Source: Eubacteriales bacterium (GTDB taxonomy: Bacteria; Bacillota; Clostridia; Peptostreptococcales; Anaerovoracaceae). Taken from it: a DNA stretch of 64,000 nt. The DNA lies in contig JAQUYC010000003.1 of the NCBI GenBank assembly GCA_028692105.1, forward strand, positions 1 to 64,000, read 5' to 3'. The position numbers were made by a program, and so were the translations under genes. This document shows positions 34,974 through 43,731 of this stretch, in pieces. Positions within the stretch are counted from its first letter, which is position 1. The number at the start of each line of letters is the position of its first letter. The notes under the pieces are model-generated. The model was given only the letters and a program-made list of their open reading frames with translations. It was not told the origin of the DNA and did no database searches.

Positions 34974-35782
34974 GGTTCCACCTCCCATTTGATACCATCC
35001 GGGATACCCTCTTTAATCCCATCTTGGATTTCCTCTTTAATCCTATCTTGGATTTCCCCTTTAATCTTATCCTGGATTTCCCCTTGGATATCCACTTTGA
35101 TCTCATCTTTGATGATATGACCATCCCTGAAAGTAATAATTCGGTCCGAAAATTCAGCTATATCACGCTCATGGGTTACTATGATCACCGTTTTACCTTC
35201 CTGTCGGTTCAGCTTGCAGAATATATCCATGATCTCCACAGATGACTGGGAATCCAGGTTGCCTGTCGGCTCATCAGCTAAAATGATCTGAGGGCTATTT
35301 GCTAAAGCCCTCGCGATGGCTACTCTTTGTTTCTGACCTCCGGAAAGCTCATTGGGCATGTGGTGAGCGCGGTCTTCAAGGCCGACATCTTTTAATAGCT
35401 TGCGGGCTCTTTCTTTTCTCTCCTCAGAACCGATTCTACCGTAAACCATCGGCAATTCTACATTTTTCAATGCGCTTGTGCGTGATATCAGGTTGAAGGA
35501 CTGGAATACGAAGCCGATTTTTTTATTACGGACAGCTGACAGCTCATCGTCACTTTTTTCCATAACATCGACTCCCTCAAGATAATAGCTCCCTTCCGTT
35601 GGACGGTCCAGGCATCCTAAGATATTCATCAAAGTCGACTTCCCCGAACCCGAAGCGCCCATCACTGCGATGAATTCACCTGTTTTTATTGTCAGATCTA
35701 TGGTCTTAAGGGCTTCGACCTGAATTTCACCGGTGTCATAAATTTTTGAGAGACCTTCTATTCTAATAAGTGCATCTGTCAT
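34967..35782 (-). CDS. MacB/LolD-type ABC ATPase with repetitive tail
   Basis: A 271-residue ATPase. Walker A GASGSGKST, Q-loop VFQSFNLISR, signature [13 protein letters not shown], Walker B IILADEPTGNLD and H-loop VTHERD match the LolD/MacB/YknY group. After the usual end (about residue 225) it carries a tail made of eight-residue repeats of the type GEIQDKIK, encoded by a 24-base tandem repeat, which is not part of the family. The start is set by AAGGGGG upstream of 35782. The gene overlaps the permease gene. Confidence 0.9.
   Translation of the reverse strand: MTDALIRIEGLSKIYDTGEIQVEALKTIDLTIKTGEFIAVMGASGSGKSTLMNILGCLDRPTEGSYYLEGVDVMEKSDDELSAVRNKKIGFVFQSFNLISRTSALKNVELPMVYGRIGSEERKERARKLLKDVGLEDRAHHMPNELSGGQKQRVAIARALANSPQIILADEPTGNLDSQSSVEIMDIFCKLNRQEGKTVIIVTHERDIAEFSDRIITFRDGHIIKDEIKVDIQGEIQDKIKGEIQDRIKEEIQDGIKEGIPDGIKWEVEPC
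34988..35083 (-). repeat. Four 24-bp tandem repeats in ATPase C-terminus
   Basis: Four in-frame units encode GEIQDKIK, GEIQDRIK, EEIQDGIK and EGIPDGIK, preceded by the related DEIKVDIQ. The pattern places Ile every fourth residue, so the tail could be an amphipathic helix. Copy number may vary by slippage. Confidence 0.85.
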
Positions 35783-35792
35783 AATAACCCCC

Positions 35793-36887
35793 TTAATTAG
35801 CAGGGGCAGGAGCAACTTCCATACCGTCTATCATATCAAATGTCGGGTTAAGGACTACCAGATCGCCTGCCTTAAGGTCACCTGAGCGTATCTCAACGTT
35901 GAAATCTCCCTCAAGGCCAAGTTCAACAGGGATCTTTTTCAGCGCATTGACATTTAGAACCATTACGTAGCTTTCTCCGGTATTGGGATCCTCAAGCAGC
36001 GAATCGATCGGAGCAGATAAAACATCGTCTTTTTTCTCTATCTCGATCTTAGCTTTAGCAGTTACTCCAGCGATCAGTTTCTGATTGCCTTTATTAACAT
36101 CGATTTGCACCGGTATAACCATTTCTTTTGAAGTGGCATCCTTTTGTTCACCTGTCGGTGAGATTCTGGAAACGGTTCCTTCCGTGCTCTCTTTGCCTAA
36201 AACTTCCGCTGTGATCGTAACCTTTTGCCCTACCCGAATCTTGCTGATATCATATTCGCTGATTCTGACATCCATTTTCAGGTTCTGAAGGTCCTCCACA
36301 ATAAACATAGGTTCACTGTTATCAGTGTCATTGGCATAGCGGCCGATGTTGACATTGACTCTTGTTACGGTACCGTCTATCGGGCTTTTTATATTTACCT
36401 TATCGGAAACGTTAAGCGAATCGACTGTTATCCTGTCACTTTTATATGCGTTTTCAGCACGTATAAATTCTTCCTTGGAAATAGCGCCTTCTTCATAAAG
36501 ACTTTTTGCAGCTTCATATTTAAATCTGGATTCATTTAGCGCACTTGCTGCTTTTTGATAATCATCCTGCAATTCCTCCGAATCAAGCACAGCAAGAACC
36601 TGGTCCTTTTTGACAATATCACCTTCCTCGACCAGAATGGAAACAATCTCATAGTTCAGCGATGTTGCGACATCTGCAGATTGGGAGCCTTGTATGGTTC
36701 CCTTTATTGTAACTGCCTGTTCAATATCCATACGCTCAACCGTACCGGTAGTTACTTGCGTAGCCGGTTCTCCCCCTGATGTAAGACCTAAGGCTGCTAT
36801 TATCGCAATCATAAGTATAATCGCGATGATTGTAACGATAAGTATCCTTTTCTTTTTTTTGCTCATGGGCTTCCCTTTACGAAACAT
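35793..36887 (-). CDS. MacA/YknX-type membrane-fusion (HlyD-family) adaptor
   Basis: A 364-residue adaptor with a basic N-terminus, one membrane segment (about residues 13-35), then barrel-sandwich, helical-hairpin and beta-barrel parts. Recognisable stretches are VEEGDIVKKDQVLAVLDSEEL (lipoyl-like half), INIKSPIDGTVTRVNVNIG-type second half, and GVTAKAKIEIEKKDDVL. The helical hairpin is short, as in Gram-positive YknX-like proteins. GGGGAGG precedes the ATG at 36887. It is the first gene of the adaptor-ATPase-permease operon. Confidence 0.88.
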   Translation of the reverse strand: MFRKGKPMSKKKKRILIVTIIAIILMIAIIAALGLTSGGEPATQVTTGTVERMDIEQAVTIKGTIQGSQSADVATSLNYEIVSILVEEGDIVKKDQVLAVLDSEELQDDYQKAASALNESRFKYEAAKSLYEEGAISKEEFIRAENAYKSDRITVDSLNVSDKVNIKSPIDGTVTRVNVNIGRYANDTDNSEPMFIVEDLQNLKMDVRISEYDISKIRVGQKVTITAEVLGKESTEGTVSRISPTGEQKDATSKEMVIPVQIDVNKGNQKLIAGVTAKAKIEIEKKDDVLSAPIDSLLEDPNTGESYVMVLNVNALKKIPVELGLEGDFNVEIRSGDLKAGDLVVLNPTFDMIDGMEVAPAPAN

Positions 36888-37124
36888 AAATGCCTCCCCT
36901 TTGATATCAAAATATTTTTTAAACTCTGTTAATCTACTCCTGCATTATATCATGATAAACACCGGTAAATCCTTAAAATTATATTAAATATTGCCGCATT
37001 ATATCGGCTCGATACGGAGAAAATAGAATATGTGCCTGTGCAGCATTATTTTTTTAGTGTATAATAATTAAGATTGATATCAGCACGAGCAGTGTAAAAT
37101 AACGAGGAGAAGGAGGAAGGGGTC

Positions 37125-37877
37125 ATGCCTGCACCAAATCCGGTCGCGTTTACAGCTTTCGGGATCGAAATCATGTGGTATGGAATCATCATCGCAGCCG
37201 CAATGGTCATTGCTGTAGTTATTGTTTATCGAAGAGCACCCGTACACAATATTCCGTCGGAAAAGACTTTAGATTTTGTATTGGTTTGCATTCCTGCCGG
37301 TATCATAGGTTCAAGACTCTACTATGTAGTCTTCAATTGGGAATACTATGCAGGTGATATATACAAGACCATAAACATCAGAAGTGGAGGGCTTGCAATC
37401 CACGGAGGACTTATATTTGGACTTCTTGCCGCTGTATTGCTATGCATTCTGTGGAATATAAAACCTTTAAATCTATTGGATCTTGCCGCGCCGGCTATAG
37501 CCATCGCACAATCCATAGGACGCTGGGGAAACTACTTTAATGAGGAAGCACACGGAGGACCTACTGACCTTCCATGGGCGATGTCCATAGACGGACAGAT
37601 GGTGCACCCCACTTTTCTATATGAATCCATATGGTGCTTTCTTTTGTTTATTATTCTCATATTTGTCGACAACAATCGAAAGTTCGAAGGACAGACCTTC
37701 TTTTTATATGGGATACTATATTCGTTTGAGAGATTTTTTGTTGAGGAACTGCGTACAGACAGTCTGATGCTTGGCCCATTTAAGCAGGCACAGCTGCTGA
37801 GTGCCACAGTGTTTATAGTTTTTATCATCGTCTATATTATGTTGAGACGAAAAAATCGCAACAGGTTATTTTATTAA
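37125..37877 (+). CDS. lgt: Prolipoprotein diacylglyceryl transferase
   Basis: A 250-residue integral membrane enzyme that transfers diacylglycerol to the lipobox cysteine of prelipoproteins. The conserved stretches GGLAIHGGLIFG and IGRWGNYFNEEAHGGPT (with the essential Arg and Asn) are present, as is a late RFFVEELRTDS. It has about seven membrane segments. It would act on lipoproteins such as those encoded at 18215 and 48441. Confidence 0.95.
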   Translation: MPAPNPVAFTAFGIEIMWYGIIIAAAMVIAVVIVYRRAPVHNIPSEKTLDFVLVCIPAGIIGSRLYYVVFNWEYYAGDIYKTINIRSGGLAIHGGLIFGLLAAVLLCILWNIKPLNLLDLAAPAIAIAQSIGRWGNYFNEEAHGGPTDLPWAMSIDGQMVHPTFLYESIWCFLLFIILIFVDNNRKFEGQTFFLYGILYSFERFFVEELRTDSLMLGPFKQAQLLSATVFIVFIIVYIMLRRKNRNRLFY

Positions 37878-37955
37878 AATTCACCAAGCTTACCTGGGTT
37901 GAATTTTTCAGTTGCGCACCTAACCTCATTTGCGGAGCAAATGTCTGGTAGGTGC
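37876..37955 (+). repeat. Two-hairpin intergenic element, copy 2
   Basis: Hairpin 1: AAAATTCA (37876-37883) with TGAATTTT (37900-37907). It is followed by TCAGT and hairpin 2: outer stem 37916-37925 with 37947-37955, inner stem ATTTGC (37928-37933) with GCAAAT (37937-37942). The hairpin starts are again 40 bases apart. It overlaps the last two bases of lgt and may end its transcript. Confidence 0.65.
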
Positions 37956-37961
37956 CATACA

Positions 37962-38028
37962 GAAATTGCCTGGCTTTAGCCAGAGTGAAATTTTTCAGTT
38001 CGCCATCAATTTGTTTCACAAATTGGGC
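37962..38028 (+). repeat. Two-hairpin intergenic element, copy 3
   Basis: Hairpin 1: GAAATT with AATTTTTC, with an inner CTGGCT/AGCCAG stem. It is followed by CAGT and hairpin 2 from GCC (38002) through CAATTTGT/ACAAATTG (38007-38014 with 38018-38025) to GGC (38028). The spacing between hairpin starts is 40 bases. It lies directly behind copy 2 and before the ychF ribosome site. Confidence 0.65.
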
Positions 38029-38049
38029 AAGATAGTATAGGAGAGCAAA

Positions 38050-39144
38050 ATGAAATTAGGTATTGTAGGGCTTCCCAATGTAGGGAAGAGCACACTTTTT
38101 AATGCAATAACAAAGGCCGGCGCAGAAGCGGCCAACTATCCGTTCTGTACTATTGAACCTAACGTGGGAGTTGTGACCGTTCCCGATGAGAGGCTCAGAG
38201 TTCTTCACGAGATGTATCAATCTAAAAAAACCGTTTATACTACCATTGAATTTTATGATATTGCAGGTCTTGTGAAAGGAGCCTCGAAAGGGGAGGGCTT
38301 AGGAAACAAGTTTCTAGGTCATATCAGAGAAGTTGCTGCAATCGTCCATGTGGTAAGATGCTTCGAAGACTCAAATGTTGTCCATGTAGACGGACGAATC
38401 GACCCAATCTCCGATATCGAGACTATCAACATGGAACTGATATTTTCAGATATGGAGCTGTTGGACAGACGAATACAAAAGACTCAGAAAAACCTGAAAG
38501 GGGACAAGAACCTGCAGGCAGAGCTTGATATCCTGCTCCAAGTGAAGGAAACGATCGAAAAAGGGCTGTCCGCCAGAACGATGGATTTAAGTGAGGAAGA
38601 AACAGAATTTGTGAAATCGCTGGATCTGCTTTCCTTTAAGCCTGTAATCTATGCCGCCAATGTTTCAGAAGAAGAAGCTGTTTCCGAAACAGACAACAAA
38701 TATGTTGCTGAAGTCAGGAAATTTGCAGCCTCCGAAGGTTCGGATGTCGTAGTGGTCTGTGCTAAGCTGGAATCGGAGATAGCTGAGCTTGAAGACGAAG
38801 AAAGAGCAGCCTTCTTCGAGGAGCTGGGCATGTCGGAGTCGGGGTTGGATAAGCTGATAAAGGCGTCCTATCATTTACTGGATCTTATATCATTTCTGAC
38901 CGCAGGAGTGCCGGAGGTTCGTGCCTGGACCATCAAAAGAGGGACTAAAGCGCCCGGGGCTGCCGGAAAGATACATACGGATTTTGAACGTGGTTTTATA
39001 CGCGCTGAAACCATCGCATATAACGATCTGATTCAGTGTGGAGGCAATCTGGCCACTGCAAAGGAAAAGGGTCTGGTTCGCTCTGAAGGTAAGGACTATG
39101 TGGTCAAGGACGGAGATGTGATACTGTTCCGGTTTAATGTGTAG
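38050..39144 (+). CDS. ychF: Ribosome-binding ATPase YchF
   Basis: A 364-residue Obg-family P-loop protein that prefers ATP. G1 is GLPNVGKST, followed by the YPFCTIEPNVGVV switch region, G3 DIAGLVKGASKGEGLG, a coiled-coil insertion of about 80 residues, and the C-terminal TGS domain (TAGVPEVRAWTIKRGT, DFERGFIRAE, KDYVVKDGDVILFRFNV). The Leu-Pro-Asn in G1 and loss of the NKxD guanine motif (here YAANVSEE) explain ATP preference in the family. Confidence 0.96.
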   Translation: MKLGIVGLPNVGKSTLFNAITKAGAEAANYPFCTIEPNVGVVTVPDERLRVLHEMYQSKKTVYTTIEFYDIAGLVKGASKGEGLGNKFLGHIREVAAIVHVVRCFEDSNVVHVDGRIDPISDIETINMELIFSDMELLDRRIQKTQKNLKGDKNLQAELDILLQVKETIEKGLSARTMDLSEEETEFVKSLDLLSFKPVIYAANVSEEEAVSETDNKYVAEVRKFAASEGSDVVVVCAKLESEIAELEDEERAAFFEELGMSESGLDKLIKASYHLLDLISFLTAGVPEVRAWTIKRGTKAPGAAGKIHTDFERGFIRAETIAYNDLIQCGGNLATAKEKGLVRSEGKDYVVKDGDVILFRFNV

Positions 39145-39159
39145 ACAGAGGTGGTCTTT

Positions 39160-40341
39160 ATGGGTAAAAACATAGATAAAGACAAGCTTATGGGGCAAAA
39201 AACCAATGTGGTACGAGTATTGGATCAAGCAAAGATCCAATATAAACAGCATTGCTATGCTGATACAGATGCAGTCTGTGGTCTGGATGTAGCATCAGTA
39301 CTGAAGCAGGATCCTGAACAAGTCTTCAAAACCCTTGTCACAGTTGGTAAATCCGGAGATCATTATGTGTTTGTTATTCCTGTAAACAGTGAACTGGATT
39401 TAAGAAAAGCCGCAAAAGCAGTTAACGAAAAATCTGTCGATATGATCAAGTCAAAAGAGTTACTGCCTCTTACCGGATATATTCACGGCGGGTGTTCCCC
39501 AATCGGCATGAAAAAGCGCTTTGTGACCGTGATAGATGAAAGTGCAATCAAACATAATACCATCATATTTAGTGCCGGAAAAATAGGATATCAAGTTGAG
39601 TTATTACTTGATGATTTACATAAGCTAATTCCATTTTTATTGGCTGAAATAACAGACGGCCGCTCTGCCGTCACAGCAGCCCAAATGAAAGAAATCGAAA
39701 GACGGTCAGCGGAAAACGGATTGTCATACTATGAAATGATGGAAAACGCAGGAAGCGCAGCTGCGGAGTTTATAATGGACAAGATCCCCGCTATAAATAA
39801 GAAGATCCTTATCTTTTGCGGGAAGGGAAATAACGGCGGAGATGGTTTTGTGGCAGGTAGAAAGTTAGCAGAAGCCGGAGCCTGCTGCACCCTGTACCTG
39901 GTGGATGGCGAACCCAAAACCCGGGATGCGATTACCAATTGGCAACTTTGCCGTGAAAGGGACATCCCGATATACGACATGACTGAACCTGATACTGCGT
40001 GGAACAATATGAACGGACATAATCAAGAAATAACGACCCTTTCCAAAGAAGCAGATATTATTGTAGATGCCATTTATGGAACCGGATTTGCAGGTGATTT
40101 AAGAGAAAACGCAAGGATAGCTGCGGTTTTGATAAACTCAAGGAACAAGTCCACCCCGGTCTTTGCACTGGACATGCCAAGCGGACTGAGCAGCGACACG
40201 GGCGAAGCTGACAGGGATACCGTAAGGGCGGATTACACATTAGCGTTTCATCGTTTCAAGCATGCCCACCTGATGGAGAAATGTGATGAATGGGTAGGTC
40301 TTGCAGCTTGCATAGATATTGGAATTCCCCCTTTATATTAA
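39160..40341 (+). CDS. Fusion of YbaK-type aminoacyl-tRNA deacylase and NAD(P)HX epimerase
   Basis: A 393-residue two-domain protein. Residues 1 to about 165 match YbaK/EbsC Cys-tRNA(Pro) deacylases: KTNVVRVLDQAKIQYKQH, QVFKTLVTVG, the KAAKAVNEKSVDM region, TGYIHGGCSPIGMKK and IIFSAGKIGYQVEL. From about residue 170 it is a YjeF_N NAD(P)H-hydrate epimerase: VTAAQMKEIERRSAENG, MMENAG, FCGKGNNGGDGFVAGR, DAIYGTGF and LDMPSGLSSDTGE. The C-terminal NAD(P)HX dehydratase domain usually fused to YjeF_N is absent. The junction has no stop or frameshift. Domain calls are firm; a joint function is unknown. The ATG at 39160 follows AGAGGTGG. Confidence 0.88.
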   Translation: MGKNIDKDKLMGQKTNVVRVLDQAKIQYKQHCYADTDAVCGLDVASVLKQDPEQVFKTLVTVGKSGDHYVFVIPVNSELDLRKAAKAVNEKSVDMIKSKELLPLTGYIHGGCSPIGMKKRFVTVIDESAIKHNTIIFSAGKIGYQVELLLDDLHKLIPFLLAEITDGRSAVTAAQMKEIERRSAENGLSYYEMMENAGSAAAEFIMDKIPAINKKILIFCGKGNNGGDGFVAGRKLAEAGACCTLYLVDGEPKTRDAITNWQLCRERDIPIYDMTEPDTAWNNMNGHNQEITTLSKEADIIVDAIYGTGFAGDLRENARIAAVLINSRNKSTPVFALDMPSGLSSDTGEADRDTVRADYTLAFHRFKHAHLMEKCDEWVGLAACIDIGIPPLY

Positions 40342-40442
40342 ACAGATCAACAGAACCCGAATCATATATATTTGATATACAGCCCATTTATTATAAAACC
40401 GATTTTACAGGATCAACCCAACAACAGACATCGAATCCAAAA

Positions 40443-40480
40443 AAAAGAGGGTCCGCAACGGAGACTGCGGACCCTCTTTT
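40443..40480. terminator. Bidirectional terminator between convergent genes
   Basis: A 15-bp perfect stem (40443-40457 with 40466-40480), an eight-base loop, As on the left and Ts on the right. It can terminate both the plus-strand fusion gene and the minus-strand permease gene. Confidence 0.93.
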
Positions 40481-40566
40481 CTATGATGCTTTGTTGTATA
40501 AATCCTGGATTAGAATAAGAAATTAGTGAAACATTTTATTGTTTTACTTTGTTTTCGTCTATTCGA

Positions 40567-41979
40567 TTAGTCTTCTTTTGTGAACAGAGCAGCTTCACGA
40601 TCTGCATTTGTAAAGCTTGCATACTTAGCTTTTGCATATATTGCAAGCGCTCCACCTAAAACAAACCATCCTACTACGAATATCCATTCGATTGGGAGGA
40701 GTGGTGCCGGTCCAAATGGAGTATACAGCCACAGGAAGAATAAGCAAACTAATACACACATAAATGCAACAAATTTGAAAGGTTTGATTGCATATGGTCT
40801 CTCCAGATCCGGGAAGTTCTTCCTGAGGTAGATAAAGGACAGAGTAACCATGGTGTATGTAACAACAACGCCCAAGGAACTTGCGTCTACCAACCATACA
40901 AGAGCTCCTTTACCAAGTAAGCAGGAGAATGTTGAAATTACTCCGACGAACAGTACTGCGTTTGCAGGTGTGCCGTACTTAGGATGAATTTTACCAAAGA
41001 AAGCCGGGAACATTCTTGCTTTACCCATGGAAAATAATACTCTGGCTCCGCCATACAGGAATCCGTTCCAGCTTGTTACAATACCAAGGATTGCACCGAT
41101 GATACAAATTTTTCCTCCGATTGGGCTGCCAAAAGCATAAGCCATAGCATCAGCAACAGGAATACTGTCCATGTTGGTTCTAATATCAATAGGAGCTGCA
41201 AGACCTGTGCTGATAATCATAATGACATACCAAGCAGTAGCCATGAATATGGATGCGATCAGCAGTTTCGGAATTTTCTTCAAAGGAACATCCATTTCAC
41301 TTGCAGACTGAGGAATAACGTCAAAGCCTACAAACATAGCAGGCACCATCAGCAATACCATCGACAGTCCTTTAAAGTCTGTGAAAAGCGGCTGTGCGTT
41401 AGCAAAGTTGCCGTTAACTGTAGCTCCACCGACTAAGAGTACTCCGACAGCAATAAGTCCTACAGCTGCAAGAGTCTGGAAAATAGCAGTCTGTCTTGCA
41501 CCAACATAGTTTACAAATATAAGGATAACAGACATTGCGATGGCTACTAATGACCAAGGCAGATATACGTCAAAACCTTGAATCGTCCATAGATATCCCG
41601 AATCAGGTAGTGGGAAAACATAATCTACGGCGGTAGCAAACGCAGGGCCTTCCCACGCAGCTACACCAATGTAGGCTAAGCATGTGCCGAGTCCAGCAAT
41701 AACAGCAGGCCAATAACCCATGGATTTGTACGCAAATACTACGCCGCCTCCTGTATATGGGATTGCAGGGGTTAACTCTGCATAGGCCAATCCAACAAAA
41801 ATACATAATACCGCTCCCATAAGGTAAGCAACTACTGCACCCGCAATACCGGCGTCAACTCCCCATTTTCCGGAGAGCATGATCCAGCCCCAGCCGATCA
41901 TTGTTCCAAAGGCCAACATTAGAACGTCTATCGTTTTAAAGCCTTTCTTTAGTTGTTGTGATTGTTGATTTTCACTCAC
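40567..41979 (-). CDS. APC-family amino acid permease
   Basis: A 470-residue transporter with about 12 membrane segments. The first segment contains GTMIGWGWIMLSGKWG, matching the unwound helix-1 motif GxxIGxG of the APC superfamily, and VPAMFVGFDVIPQSASEMD resembles the helix-6 region. The start is taken as GTG 41979 with AAAGGAGA upstream; the longer open frame to 42084 would begin about where the predicted sigma-54 transcript starts. A sigma-54 promoter and an adjacent sigma-54 activator suggest inducible uptake of one amino acid or amine; the substrate is not evident. Confidence 0.88.
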   Translation of the reverse strand: MSENQQSQQLKKGFKTIDVLMLAFGTMIGWGWIMLSGKWGVDAGIAGAVVAYLMGAVLCIFVGLAYAELTPAIPYTGGGVVFAYKSMGYWPAVIAGLGTCLAYIGVAAWEGPAFATAVDYVFPLPDSGYLWTIQGFDVYLPWSLVAIAMSVILIFVNYVGARQTAIFQTLAAVGLIAVGVLLVGGATVNGNFANAQPLFTDFKGLSMVLLMVPAMFVGFDVIPQSASEMDVPLKKIPKLLIASIFMATAWYVIMIISTGLAAPIDIRTNMDSIPVADAMAYAFGSPIGGKICIIGAILGIVTSWNGFLYGGARVLFSMGKARMFPAFFGKIHPKYGTPANAVLFVGVISTFSCLLGKGALVWLVDASSLGVVVTYTMVTLSFIYLRKNFPDLERPYAIKPFKFVAFMCVLVCLFFLWLYTPFGPAPLLPIEWIFVVGWFVLGGALAIYAKAKYASFTNADREAALFTKED

Positions 41980-42097
41980 GTTTTTATTCTCCTTTCTTTG
42001 ATTTGCATATTTCTCGAAAACACATCCAAAGATGGATTCTGAAATATTTACAAATCGGCTTAATTTAATTAGCGATTTATACAACCATTAATAATAA

Positions 42098-42113
42098 AGC
42101 AAGATTGAAGCCA
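42098..42113 (-). promoter_or_regulatory. Sigma-54 (-24/-12) promoter of the permease gene
   Basis: On the minus strand the 16 bases TGGCTTCAATCTTGCT match the sigma-54 consensus TGGCACG-N4-TTGCW, with the GG and GC dinucleotides exactly 12 bases apart. The expected start is near 42087, giving a leader of about 108 bases. The gene for a sigma-54 activator lies directly upstream. Between them are direct repeats TATTTCG (about 42138-42154) and a spaced inverted pair TTTCAAA/TTTGAAA that could be the activator site. Confidence 0.8.
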
Positions 42114-42303
42114 TATGCACTGGCGTTTCAAAAAAAATATTTCGTATTTATTTCGAATTACCTGAAAGCTTTGAAAAATCGTACTTAGATAGGAGAGCAT
42201 TTGGCATTTTACTTATAAATTCCTCGTCGCTTTTTACATTTTTGAGGGAGTATCGGATCCGTTTTGATGAAAAAAAATACAGAGACTGTGAAATATATTT
42301 CGC

Positions 42304-43731
42304 TTATCCCGAGAAAGGAAACTCACCTTTGGAGACCCCTTTATCTTGACAATCCCTGATGCCGTATTCCGAAATTTTATTGAAGAGATGTCTTGTACTG
42401 ATATCCAGGTCTTTCGCAGATTTGGTAACATTATACTGATTTCTTTTTAATACATTTTCTATATATTTAGATTCGAATTCTCTGCGAACATCCTTGAGTG
42501 TATAATTGGCTTCGGAAAGTTCTGCCATAGCATCAGGATCATCATACATCAAGTTCGGAATGCTGCCTGATGTGATATGACCGTCATCTGACAATACAAC
42601 CATACGTTCGATAATGTTTTTCAGCTCCCTTATATTACCCGGATAACGATAATTAAGCAGAAAATCCATGACATCATTGTCTATTTCAATACGTTCAATA
42701 CCCATACTGCTTTTCACCTTTTCTGCAAAAAATTGGATCAGGTCCGGAAGGTCCTCTTTCCTGTCGCGCAGAGGGGGCACTTGAATGATGATAGTGCTGA
42801 GCCGGTAAAAGATATCCTCGCGGAAATTTCCTTCTTTGATCTCTTTTGACAGATCTTTATTGGTCGCAGAAATCAGCCGGAAATCTACCTTGATTTCATC
42901 ATTGCTTCCGATTCGGTTTATCATTTTTGTTTCGATTGCTCTCAGCAGTTTTGCCTGGGTAGTTAAAGGAATATCACCGATTTCATCCAAAAATAACGTG
43001 CCTGACTGGGCTGCCTCAAACCTGCCGATACGTGTGCTTAAAGCTCCTGTAAAAGAACCTTTCTCATGCCCGAACAGCTCCGACTCTAAAAGGCTGTTGG
43101 AAAAGACATGGCAGTTAGTGGCATAGAAACTGTTCTTGCTCCGGTTGCTCTCACTGTGAATATATTGGGCTATGACTTCTTTTCCGGCGCCAGATTCTCC
43201 CAATATAAGGACATTCGCTTCACTCTTGGCCACCTTGGAGGCCATATCCAGAACCTCTCGGTACAGTTTGCTTTTCGTATTCATCATATAGCTGCTGCCG
43301 TTCGGTTCAGCCGTACTTTCGGTCTCTTTACTCTGTGTCTGTTTCAGCTTTTCGATGTTTTGTATTTCCTTCAGCAGTTCCTCCGGGTCGCTCCCCTTGA
43401 TTACATAGGTATAAGCGCCTTGTTTCATTGCTTCTACCGCATTATTGATGGTTCCGTGTGCAGTCAGTATGATGAAAAAGAGATTGGGGCGGATTTTCTT
43501 TACGGCTTTCAGAAGAGCTATTCCATCCATCTCAGGCATAATCAGATCTGAAATGATGATATCAAAATATTCTGTTTTCAGGATGTCGGTCACTTCTTTC
43601 GATTTTATACACTGTTTTACCTGATAGCCTTCCGCCTGTAAAATCATTGAAAGGGTCTCGCGGCATGCTTCTTCATCATCCACAATCAGGATCTTCAGGT
43701 CTTTATTCATAGCCCTTAGATCTTTATTCAT
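42304..43731 (-). CDS. Sigma-54-dependent response regulator (NtrC/AtoC type)
   Basis: A 475-residue activator. The receiver domain (about residues 10-125) has the phospho-acceptor D in IIISDLIMPEMDG, and a lysine in VIKGSDPEE, where most receivers have KP. The AAA+ domain has Walker A GESGAGKE, the sigma-54 contact loop GSFTGA (a variant of GAFTGA) and Walker B GTLFLDEIGD. The C-terminal Fis-type helix-turn-helix is NQYNVTKSAKDLDISTRHLFNKI. The start at 43731 has GAGG upstream; an in-frame repeat (MNKDLRAMNKDLK) means 43710 could also serve. Its kinase partner is reduced to a fragment, so how it is switched on is unclear. Confidence 0.92.
   Translation of the reverse strand: MNKDLRAMNKDLKILIVDDEEACRETLSMILQAEGYQVKQCIKSKEVTDILKTEYFDIIISDLIMPEMDGIALLKAVKKIRPNLFFIILTAHGTINNAVEAMKQGAYTYVIKGSDPEELLKEIQNIEKLKQTQSKETESTAEPNGSSYMMNTKSKLYREVLDMASKVAKSEANVLILGESGAGKEVIAQYIHSESNRSKNSFYATNCHVFSNSLLESELFGHEKGSFTGALSTRIGRFEAAQSGTLFLDEIGDIPLTTQAKLLRAIETKMINRIGSNDEIKVDFRLISATNKDLSKEIKEGNFREDIFYRLSTIIIQVPPLRDRKEDLPDLIQFFAEKVKSSMGIERIEIDNDVMDFLLNYRYPGNIRELKNIIERMVVLSDDGHITSGSIPNLMYDDPDAMAELSEANYTLKDVRREFESKYIENVLKRNQYNVTKSAKDLDISTRHLFNKISEYGIRDCQDKGVSKGEFPFSG

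Noticed and set aside
37837..38019. A 60-codon minus-strand open frame over the lgt-ychF gap
   Set aside because: It is spelled by the tandem two-hairpin repeats, has no ribosome site and overlaps the lgt end. It is treated as a by-product of the repeat.
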